A program made the translations under genes and the position numbers. From positions 1 through 8,116 of the forward strand of contig CAXRJA010000006.1 of NCBI GenBank assembly GCA_964230965.1: a DNA stretch of 8,116 nucleotides. The letters run 5' to 3'. The stretch is from UBA8290 sp964230965. GTDB lineage: Bacteria > Bacillota_I > Bacilli_A > Acholeplasmatales > Acholeplasmataceae. The notes below the pieces were generated by a model. It was not told the DNA's origin, made no database searches, and saw only the letters and a program-made list of their open reading frames with translations. Of the stretch, positions 1 through 5,761 are shown in pieces (the stretch's first letter is position 1; each line of letters begins with the position of its first letter).

Positions 1-400
1 ACCCTGATAATTTGGATAATAATCCACTTTTTAATTGTACTTCAGAGTTCCGATCTTTAGGAGCTTGTTTTTTTAAATATTGAAATAGAGGATGTGCATG
101 TTTTCCATTCACATTGATTTTTGCAAATGTCTTAAATGTCGTATGATAGGATAATTCGCAAACTGTTTGAATATCTTCATTACTTTGAGGTGCTTGATTC
201 ATGAATTGGTTACATGGGAAATCTAAAATTTCAAAACCTTGATCTTTATATGTATCATATAACTTTTGAAGGCCCTTATATTGACCGACCAACCCACATT
301 TTGGTGCCGTATTGACAATAAGTAATACGTTCCCTTGATATGATTTTATTGATATATTTTCATGTGTATGTGTCTCTACTTTAAACGGAAAGACTGACAT
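1..400 (-). CDS. Glutathione peroxidase family protein (Cys type), C-terminus cut by window edge
   Basis: The first 133 residues of a thiol peroxidase of the glutathione peroxidase family, expected to reduce hydrogen or lipid hydroperoxides in the cytoplasm. Visible motifs are NTAPKCGLVGQY with the peroxidatic Cys35, FPCNQF (residues 61-66) with Cys63, Gln69 of the catalytic tetrad, and the FAKINVNG/HPLFQYLK stretch typical of the family. Cys35 is a TGT codon, so this is not a selenoprotein. Cys81 lies where thioredoxin-dependent members such as yeast Gpx3 carry the resolving cysteine, so thioredoxin rather than glutathione is the likelier reductant (inference). The start is ATG at 398-400, with an AAGGAG site five bases upstream. 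The Trp/Asn end of the tetrad lies beyond position 1. It follows tRNA-Pro by 18 nt with no promoter or terminator visible between them. The family call is secure; the reductant is not. Confidence 0.93.
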   Translation of the reverse strand, partial: MSVFPFKVETHTHENISIKSYQGNVLLIVNTAPKCGLVGQYKGLQKLYDTYKDQGFEILDFPCNQFMNQAPQSNEDIQTVCELSYHTTFKTFAKINVNGKHAHPLFQYLKKQAPKDRNSEVQLKSGLLSKLSG

Positions 401-404
401 AACA

Positions 405-411
405 TCTCCTT
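405..411 (-). promoter_or_regulatory. Shine-Dalgarno site of the peroxidase gene
   Basis: AAGGAGA read on the minus strand, with AAGGAG five bases from the ATG at 400. It lies in the 18-nt gap between the tRNA CCA end (419) and the start codon, so 3' processing of the tRNA would leave a very short leader that still carries the ribosome binding site. Confidence 0.85.
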
Positions 412-418
412 TTTATAA

Positions 419-495
419 TGGTCGGGACGACAAGATTTGAACTTGCGACCTCTTGGACCCCATCCAAGCGCGCTACCAAGCTACGCCACGTCCCG
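419..495 (-). tRNA. tRNA-Pro, anticodon GGG, CCA encoded
   Basis: A complete cloverleaf reads on the minus strand. The acceptor stem CGGGACG (495-489) pairs with CGTCCCG (429-423), giving the C1-G72 pair usual for bacterial tRNA-Pro, followed by discriminator A at 422 and an encoded CCA at 421-419. The D-loop contains AGCTTGGTAG. The anticodon stem CTTGG/CCAAG (468-464 and 456-452) closes the loop ATGGGGT. The anticodon GGG is at 461-459, followed by G37, with A32 and U38 as described for tRNA-Pro(GGG). The T arm is GCAAG-TTCAAAT-CTTGT, with one G-U pair. It reads CCC and CCU. The gene lies 4 nt after the stop of the DsbA-like gene and 18 nt before the peroxidase ATG, so it is probably co-transcribed and released by RNase P and 3' processing enzymes. 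Confidence 0.96.
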
Positions 496-499
496 TCCT

Positions 500-1144
500 T
501 TAGGTGATTTCACAAGTATCATCATCACAGACATCTTGACGTTTTTCAAGTTGTTTTGCATATGTAAATGCTTGAATAAGTTGATGTACTTTCTGATACC
601 CATACATAGGTTGTGTCCCATTAATACGCATGTGTGGAATACGGTGAATCCCTTTTAATATCGCATTTTCACGATTAGAATCAACTTGTGTTAAATATTT
701 ATCCGAATGCAATACCTCGAGAATTTTCTCTTGAGGTATATTGAGCTTTAAACACGTATCTAATAAATATTGATGATCTGATATGTCTTTTTGATGCTCA
801 TAGTAATCTATTAATACTTGTGTTACGAATACATGTTGGACATGGTTGATTTTAGCGAGATGTGATAAGCGATGGATATCGGTTGTTGGAAATGGTCTTT
901 GATCTTTGATGACATTAAAATCTTTAAAAAATGATTCAACCTCGCTTTTGTCAATAAGTAAATGTTTGGCGATGACATCATAAAGTGATGTTTCTTCTCC
1001 TGCAGCCATTTTAGGAATCATTTCATAACTTCTATATAAAATATCTATATTTTGATCTTGATATTGTGCCAAAGCCTCTACTAATGATTTTTGAAGTAAA
1101 TAGCTTTGTGGGCACATAAAATCGAACCAAATCTCTATTGTCAT
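500..1144 (-). CDS. DsbA/FrnE-like thiol oxidoreductase with CPQS active-site variant
   Basis: A 214-residue thioredoxin-fold protein of the DsbA family, FrnE-like branch (related to Bacillus YwbO). It has no signal peptide or membrane segment, so it should be cytoplasmic. The fold is seen from the N-terminal strand EIWFDFMCPQSY (active-site position 11-14), the helical insert with HRLSHLAKINHV (91-102), and GIHRIPHMRING (165-176), where Pro170 is the expected cis-proline. The usual CxxC is CPQS here, leaving only Cys11. The C-terminus carries CDDDTC (206-211), a CX4C pair like the second redox motif described in Deinococcus FrnE; Cys131 is a further cysteine. It is therefore probably a monothiol isomerase/reductase or uses the tail pair as resolving thiols (inference). 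The start ATG is one base after the TAG of the ABC transporter gene, with a GGAG site overlapping that stop, indicating translational coupling. The stop is TAA at 502-500. Confidence 0.85.
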   Translation of the reverse strand: MTIEIWFDFMCPQSYLLQKSLVEALAQYQDQNIDILYRSYEMIPKMAAGEETSLYDVIAKHLLIDKSEVESFFKDFNVIKDQRPFPTTDIHRLSHLAKINHVQHVFVTQVLIDYYEHQKDISDHQYLLDTCLKLNIPQEKILEVLHSDKYLTQVDSNRENAILKGIHRIPHMRINGTQPMYGYQKVHQLIQAFTYAKQLEKRQDVCDDDTCEIT

Positions 1145-1145
1145 A

Positions 1146-3473
1146 CTACTCCGTACGCAGTGCTACCACTGGATCTTTTCTTGATGCTATTTTAGCAGGA
1201 ATAAAGCCTGCAATCAAGGTTAATGCAATGCTTAAGAGTATCAATGTGAATGCAGTCAGTGGATTTAAGACTGCAATATTTTTTATATCTGCAAGGTTTT
1301 CTATGAGTTTGTTGATGATTGGATTTAGGATCACTGTCACAATAATCCCGAGTGTTCCAGATAAAAAGCCTATAATCATTGTTTCGGCGTTAAAGACACG
1401 TGTAATATCTTTTTTACGAGCACCAATCGCTCTTAATATTCCGATTTCTTTTGTTCTTTCAATGACGGATACATACGTAATAATACCAATAAGTACTGAC
1501 GATACTATAAGTGAGATACCCGATAATGCTACTAATAGATACGTGATGTTCGTTACAATTTGAGACAAATATGATGATAATGTTTGAGTAAAATCGGTAT
1601 AAATAATTTTTCGATACACCTCACTATCAGGTATATCATCGTTATACGCTGATAAGTATGCAGCAACATCCTCTTTAGCTTCAAAATCATTGGCATAAAT
1701 CGTAATTTGACTTGGAAATTGTTTCGCACCTAAATATTGTAATAAATTAATCACATCACTTCTTCTTGTATAGGTTGAATCATCAAAAACTGAAAGATAT
1801 GGTCCTTCAGTACCACCTGCCTCTAAATTCGACTGTAACGCTGTAATAATCGGTGCATCTTCTGAGACATCTAAAATATGATCGATGACCGCTTGGGTAT
1901 ATCCAAATCCTTCTGATAGAAGTTCTGAGTCAACGCCTTCTTGAATACGAATGACACCAACGATGTTTAAATTAACAGCTTCACTTGAAGCGTATGCAAC
2001 ACTTGCATCAGAATAAAATTTGCCATTCTCTCCTTGTTGATAATAAATGCCACTATGGACAAGTTTGAAATCCATATTGACTAAATCTTCAAATAAGATT
2101 TCTTCTTCGCCTTCAAAACCAAGATTTTCTAAAATAAAATCTCTAAGTTGGTTTCTATTAGAAACAATGATCACCATTTCTAAAGCATCATCTTGTGGAA
2201 GACGACCATACAAAACATCATACTGACTTGCAATTAATTCAGGATTGTCCGTATTTAATTGACGCATCCGTATACTTCCAGAAGACACTCTTCTCACAAC
2301 ACCATCTAATTCTCTTAAAATAAATGGTTCTGCATCATAACGATATGCAACATCTTGATACAAAGACGCATCTAATCCCTCTAGATAGGACATATAATCC
2401 TCTGTAAGAACATTAAAATGCGTATAATTCGATATTTGTTGAACAGGTGTATAAGGTGTCACAAACAAACTATTAGGAAATAATGGCGCTGGATTTGTAT
2501 CTTCAAATATCGGTGGTCCTGTTGGTAAGGTATCCGGTAAGATTAATGTTTGTTCTTCAATGGTAATTGGTACAGCAGATAATAACTCTTGTTGGACATT
2601 CGTGATATAAAGTTGAAATCCATTAGATATCGATAGAATTAGGGCAATACCAATAATACCAATGGATCCAGCAAATGCCGTAATAACAGTACGTATTTTT
2701 TTTGTTAGTAAATTTTTTAATGATAAACTAAGTGCTGTTAAATAAGACATTGCTGTTTTCTTTTTAACATGAACCTGTTGATCATTTACATTTGCATTAT
2801 GAGGTTTTGAATCCGATATGATTTCACCGTCTAAAAATTCAATAATACGATCGCTAAAATGATTTGCTAAATCAGGATTGTGTGTCACCATAATGACCAA
2901 TCTCGTTGTAGAAATTTCTTTAAGTAATGTCATAATCATTTTAGACGTTTTTGAATCAATAGCACCTGTGGGTTCGTCAGCTAAAATAATATCAGGATCA
3001 TTGACAAGTGCTCTTGCAATGGCAACGCGTTGTTGTTGCCCACCAGAAAGTTGATTTGGTTTTTTTAATAATTGATCTGATAATCCAACTGAAACAAGTG
3101 CTTTTTTAGCTTTTTCTAAACGAATTGATTTCGTCTCACCTGATAAAGTTAATGCAAGTGCCACATTTTCTATCACACTTAAATGAGGAATAAGATGATA
3201 GTTTTGAAAGACAAATCCAATACGATGATTTCTATATTGATCCCAATCTGGATCCTTAAATGCCTTTGTTGAAATGCCATCAATTCTTAAATCACCTTCA
3301 GTATAGCGGTCAAGACCACCGATAATGTTGAGCATGGTTGTTTTACCACATCCAGATGGTCCTAAAATAGAAACAAATTCTTTTTCTCTAAATGTCAGCG
3401 TTATATCTTTTAATGCAATCACATCATTGGATTTTAATGGATATATTTTTTTTATTTTAATCAATTCTAACAT
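1146..3473 (-). CDS. ABC transporter, fused ATPase and MacB/FtsX-type permease
   Basis: A 775-residue single-chain half transporter that probably works as a homodimer in the cytoplasmic membrane. Residues 1-220 form a MacB/LolD-type ATPase: Walker A GPSGCGKT (38-45), Q-loop Gln90, signature LSGGQ (142-146), Walker B with DE at 166-167, and H-loop His198. A linker leads to the first membrane helix (about 261-285). An extracellular domain of about 350 residues follows (about 287-636), then three helices (about 645-669, 699-718, 738-757). The FtsX hallmark EIGILRAIGARKKDI is at 676-690 and the typical ASRKDPVVALRTE is at the end. The topology matches MacB, whose family couples ATP hydrolysis to mechanical movement of the outer domain in peptide, toxin or lipoprotein handling. 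No MacA- or TolC-like partner is visible, as expected for a one-membrane cell. The substrate cannot be told. The ATG has a GGGAG site eight bases upstream and its own promoter; the gene leads the DsbA-like/tRNA/peroxidase series. Confidence 0.92.
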   Translation of the reverse strand: MLELIKIKKIYPLKSNDVIALKDITLTFREKEFVSILGPSGCGKTTMLNIIGGLDRYTEGDLRIDGISTKAFKDPDWDQYRNHRIGFVFQNYHLIPHLSVIENVALALTLSGETKSIRLEKAKKALVSVGLSDQLLKKPNQLSGGQQQRVAIARALVNDPDIILADEPTGAIDSKTSKMIMTLLKEISTTRLVIMVTHNPDLANHFSDRIIEFLDGEIISDSKPHNANVNDQQVHVKKKTAMSYLTALSLSLKNLLTKKIRTVITAFAGSIGIIGIALILSISNGFQLYITNVQQELLSAVPITIEEQTLILPDTLPTGPPIFEDTNPAPLFPNSLFVTPYTPVQQISNYTHFNVLTEDYMSYLEGLDASLYQDVAYRYDAEPFILRELDGVVRRVSSGSIRMRQLNTDNPELIASQYDVLYGRLPQDDALEMVIIVSNRNQLRDFILENLGFEGEEEILFEDLVNMDFKLVHSGIYYQQGENGKFYSDASVAYASSEAVNLNIVGVIRIQEGVDSELLSEGFGYTQAVIDHILDVSEDAPIITALQSNLEAGGTEGPYLSVFDDSTYTRRSDVINLLQYLGAKQFPSQITIYANDFEAKEDVAAYLSAYNDDIPDSEVYRKIIYTDFTQTLSSYLSQIVTNITYLLVALSGISLIVSSVLIGIITYVSVIERTKEIGILRAIGARKKDITRVFNAETMIIGFLSGTLGIIVTVILNPIINKLIENLADIKNIAVLNPLTAFTLILLSIALTLIAGFIPAKIASRKDPVVALRTE

Positions 3474-3493
3474 AATGCCTACTCCCTATTTCC

Positions 3494-3522
3494 ATTGTAT
3501 CAATCGTCTATATATTTCTCAC
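3494..3522 (-). promoter_or_regulatory. Extended -10 promoter for the ABC transporter unit
   Basis: On the minus strand, GTGAGA (3522-3517, four of six matches to TTGACA) is separated by 17 nt from TACAAT (3499-3494, five of six matches to TATAAT). The -10 is preceded by TGA, giving the TGn extended -10. Transcription would begin near 3488-3487, just before the GGGAG ribosome binding site (3486-3482), leaving a leader of about 15 nt. It lies between the terminator of the upstream operon and the ATG at 3473, the only gap in the window able to hold a promoter. Predicted from sequence only. Confidence 0.65.
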
Positions 3523-3535
3523 ATGGTTCACATGT
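3519..3535. repeat. Operator-like direct and inverted repeat overlapping the -35
   Basis: Read on the minus strand, CATGTGA occurs twice, at 3534-3528 and 3525-3519, with a 9-bp period. The same stretch holds a perfect 5-bp dyad, ACATG/CATGT (3521-3525 and 3531-3535), around a 5-nt spacer. It overlaps the -35 hexamer (3522-3517) of the promoter of the ABC transporter unit, where a repressor or activator would act. No regulator gene is adjacent. The repeats are short, so chance occurrence in AT-rich DNA remains possible. Confidence 0.4.
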
Positions 3536-3552
3536 TTTACATAATATTCTTC

Positions 3553-3579
3553 AATTAAAAAGCACCATTAAGGTGCTTT
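3553..3579 (-). terminator. Rho-independent terminator ending the prfB-ctp-recX-amidohydrolase operon
   Basis: On the minus strand AAAGCACC (3579-3572) pairs perfectly with GGTGCTTT (3566-3559) across a 5-nt loop. The run TTTTT (3561-3557) overlaps the foot of the stem and continues as AATT. The upstream arm is coding sequence: the last amidohydrolase codons (Lys-Ala-Pro) form it, and the TAA stop (3570-3568) starts in the loop. On the plus strand the hairpin is followed by a weaker T-rich tract, and no plus-strand gene needs it. Confidence 0.8.
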
Positions 3580-5016
3580 ATATATATTCTTCCCTTGCAT
3601 CCATGTTTCAGATACTTTCAATGTTTTTAAACGATCATGATGAATATTCAATATATCTTCTTTGAATACAACAAAATTGGCAGGATACGTAGGTTTTAAA
3701 TACCCACCTTTGTGCTTTGAAAGTATCCAAGCATGAGTGGTATAAGCCTTGACTGCATCATAACGTGACATACATTGATCTTTCTCATGTATCTCCCCTA
3801 CATTTCTTGTCTCTGCTGCATATATTCCTAATAAAGGATTGGGATCTTCAACAGGTGCATCTGAAGAATAACCGTATTTAATACCTATATCGTGATACGT
3901 TTTAAAGGGGAATACCATGGTTGGAGTGTCTTTAAATAAAGAGAGTGTGTGGGGTAAATCAGTTGTTAAAAACTGCGGTTGTATATCTAAAAAAACATCG
4001 AGTGTTTTAAGTATATCGATCGCTTCTTGATTCGCATAACTTGCATGAATCACGCGGTCAAAGAGACCCTTTTTAACAGGGATATCTCTAAGTATCTCAG
4101 CAACTTCTAATAATCCTTGATCCCCAATAACATGAATTGCGACTGCCATGTTTGCCTTTCTTGTTAGCCTCAATTGCGCTTCAAATGTTTCCTTCCTCGT
4201 GATTCGCATACCATAGGTATTATCAATATAAGGTGTTGACATCAATGCAGTTTTTGAGCCAGTTGTTCCATCATAAAACATTTTAACTGCGCCAAGTTCT
4301 ACATAATCATTTTCTACGATAGGACGACGCATATGATCGTTTAATGTTTGATGATGCACAAGTAAATGATTATAAAAAGGATGTGACTGACTTGCTTGAA
4401 AAAATGCTTGAAGTGTATCATGATAACCATTGAAGTAATATAAATCATCACTGTGACCAGCGATAATCCCATAAGTATTCAGTTTCTTGTATGCTTTCAT
4501 CAAAAATGAAGTGAGTGTATCGATGGAATTTTTTGGTATGGATTGAAGCGCAATGGTCGCATCTTCTTCTTTTAAAATACCATCTTCACTTTCAAATTGC
4601 ATGATTTCAAGTGCTTTAGAATTCAGCGTCATCCCATGATAATCTTCGTGTCTTAAATATATCGGAATTAGCGTTGAAATGTCATCTAAATCTTTTTTGT
4701 TGATGTTCATACTTGGTTTATAGTGTTCTATGTAAATCATGTTTAAGTTTAGGTATTTTTTGATAAACATGAGGACATCTTGTTTGTTTAATAAACCTTT
4801 AATTTGAAGACGTGATAAAAATTGTCCATATCCCATCAAATGAAGATGACAATCCACAAATGCGGGATAAACAAATTGTCCTTGCATATTGATGTCAATG
4901 ATGTCATTGATATCATTTTTATTCGTCGTAATAAACCCTTCTTGATTCACATATAACTCATGAACCGATTCTAAACCATCCATTGTGTAAAAAGTGCCAT
5001 TGAAAAGTCTATACAT
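3568..5016 (-). CDS. YtcJ-type metal-dependent amidohydrolase (Amidohydro_3 family)
   Basis: A 482-residue cytoplasmic hydrolase of the amidohydrolase superfamily, YtcJ/NfdA-like subgroup, acting on an amide-type bond in an unknown small substrate. In order: N-terminal beta-sandwich part; VDCHLHL with the metal-binding HxH (His57, His59); HGMTLNSKAL (about 128-137); GAVKMFYDGTTGSKTAL (about 242-258), the family hallmark around a conserved Lys; AIHVIGD (His295); IHASYANQ (His324); and YSSDAPVEDPNPLLG with catalytic-site Asp386, followed by AAETR. The C-terminal strands (ANFVVF onward) complete the sandwich. Length is somewhat below the roughly 530-570 residues common in the family. I chose ATG at 5016 because CAGGAG lies seven bases upstream and homology starts there. 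A longer frame up to 5076 lies inside recX. It overlaps recX by 8 nt, suggesting translational coupling. It is the last gene of its operon. Confidence 0.88.
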   Translation of the reverse strand: MYRLFNGTFYTMDGLESVHELYVNQEGFITTNKNDINDIIDINMQGQFVYPAFVDCHLHLMGYGQFLSRLQIKGLLNKQDVLMFIKKYLNLNMIYIEHYKPSMNINKKDLDDISTLIPIYLRHEDYHGMTLNSKALEIMQFESEDGILKEEDATIALQSIPKNSIDTLTSFLMKAYKKLNTYGIIAGHSDDLYYFNGYHDTLQAFFQASQSHPFYNHLLVHHQTLNDHMRRPIVENDYVELGAVKMFYDGTTGSKTALMSTPYIDNTYGMRITRKETFEAQLRLTRKANMAVAIHVIGDQGLLEVAEILRDIPVKKGLFDRVIHASYANQEAIDILKTLDVFLDIQPQFLTTDLPHTLSLFKDTPTMVFPFKTYHDIGIKYGYSSDAPVEDPNPLLGIYAAETRNVGEIHEKDQCMSRYDAVKAYTTHAWILSKHKGGYLKPTYPANFVVFKEDILNIHHDRLKTLKVSETWMQGKNIYKAP

Positions 5017-5761
5017 TGTCGATCTCCTGACATAATTTTTTTGCGTCATCATAACGAAAGCCTTGTTGCATCGCAATCCTTATCCATTGTTGACACTTAT
5101 CAAAAGCTTGTCCTTTTAATTTAGATTGTTTTTTTAGCCATAGTTTTTTTAGTGCAACTGCTTCATTTTCTGTTGATGTCGTTATGCTTTCAAGATGTGT
5201 TTGAATATCAGATTGTTCATACCCCAATTGACTAGCATAAACGTAACATTTTTGACGTTTTTTTGCATGTGATAATTGATTATTTTTTTGAATACATGAT
5301 GCGATGACTTCTTCAAGTCTTTGCTGAAAATCCACATCTTTCAATTGTGCTTCTACCGCTTTTGAATGGACCCCTTTATTTCTTAAAGAAAAGAGAATTT
5401 TCTTTGGTCCAAAATATTTATGACTTTGAATATAGCGTTTGATATAATCTGCATCATTCACATATTGTTTATCTTTTAATGATTGAATGACTTGTGTAAT
5501 GACGACTTGATCTGAAGACTGTTTTTCTAAGTGCGTAAACACTTCACTTACAGTATGTTGTCTTTTCAAATATGTTTTTGCAGATTGATAAAGATTTTCA
5601 TATAAGCGATCTTTTTGTATGAGATGCATGGTTTCATCTGATATAACCATCCCAACTTTTAATTGATATTTCAAAAAAAGTGCATATGATATAACGAGTG
5701 TCTCTCGCTCTAAATCAACATGCACATCTTCTTTAACAAACGTGTAATTTTTTACAATCAT
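5009..5761 (-). CDS. recX: Regulatory protein RecX
   Basis: A 250-residue RecX, close to the usual Firmicutes length of about 260. RecX binds RecA filaments in the cytoplasm and limits or remodels them in recombinational repair and the SOS response. The N-terminal 50 residues resemble the beta-rich extension of Firmicutes RecX. Helical repeats follow: about 55-105 (AKTYLKRQHTVSEVFTHL), the best-conserved module 100-140 with YVNDADYIKRYIQSHKYFGPKKI and LRNKGV, then two further modules at about 148-200 and 200-247 (GFRYDDAKKLCQEI). The ATG shares four bases with the TGA of the protease gene (ATGA). Only a weak AGG site lies upstream, so translation probably depends on coupling. The end overlaps the amidohydrolase start by 8 nt. 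recA is not in the window. The protein is Lys/Gln-rich and normal in composition for this genome. Confidence 0.9.
   Translation of the reverse strand: MIVKNYTFVKEDVHVDLERETLVISYALFLKYQLKVGMVISDETMHLIQKDRLYENLYQSAKTYLKRQHTVSEVFTHLEKQSSDQVVITQVIQSLKDKQYVNDADYIKRYIQSHKYFGPKKILFSLRNKGVHSKAVEAQLKDVDFQQRLEEVIASCIQKNNQLSHAKKRQKCYVYASQLGYEQSDIQTHLESITTSTENEAVALKKLWLKKQSKLKGQAFDKCQQWIRIAMQQGFRYDDAKKLCQEIDNV
5024..5029 (-). promoter_or_regulatory. Shine-Dalgarno site fixing the amidohydrolase start
   Basis: CAGGAG on the minus strand, seven bases upstream of the ATG at 5016-5014 and inside the last codons of recX. It decides the start: the in-frame upstream ATG codons up to 5076 have no comparable site and would overlap recX more deeply. 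Confidence 0.75.

Noticed and set aside
296..298. Selenocysteine at the peroxidase active site
   Set aside because: The codon is TGT (Cys), not TGA, and no SECIS-like hairpin is needed.
503..513. Short inverted repeat (GTGA/TCAC) just before the tRNA
   Set aside because: Only four base pairs with no T-run; not a credible terminator or operator.
496..560. A promoter for tRNA-Pro within the end of the DsbA-like gene
   Set aside because: A TTGAAA can be seen on the minus strand but no acceptable -10 lies 16-18 nt downstream.
437..658. Plus-strand open frame of 73 codons
   Set aside because: Antisense to tRNA-Pro and the DsbA-like gene, no ribosome binding site, no recognisable protein.
1138..1563. 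Plus-strand open frame of 141 codons
   Set aside because: Antisense to the hydrophobic C-terminus of the ABC permease; its hydrophobic look is a mirror of that region.
3325..3558. Plus-strand open frame of 77 codons
   Set aside because: Mostly antisense to the ATPase Walker A region and runs over the promoter; no independent support.
5017..5076. 20 extra N-terminal codons on the amidohydrolase
   Set aside because: They lie inside recX, have no good ribosome binding site and no family resemblance; ATG at 5016 has CAGGAG at the right distance.
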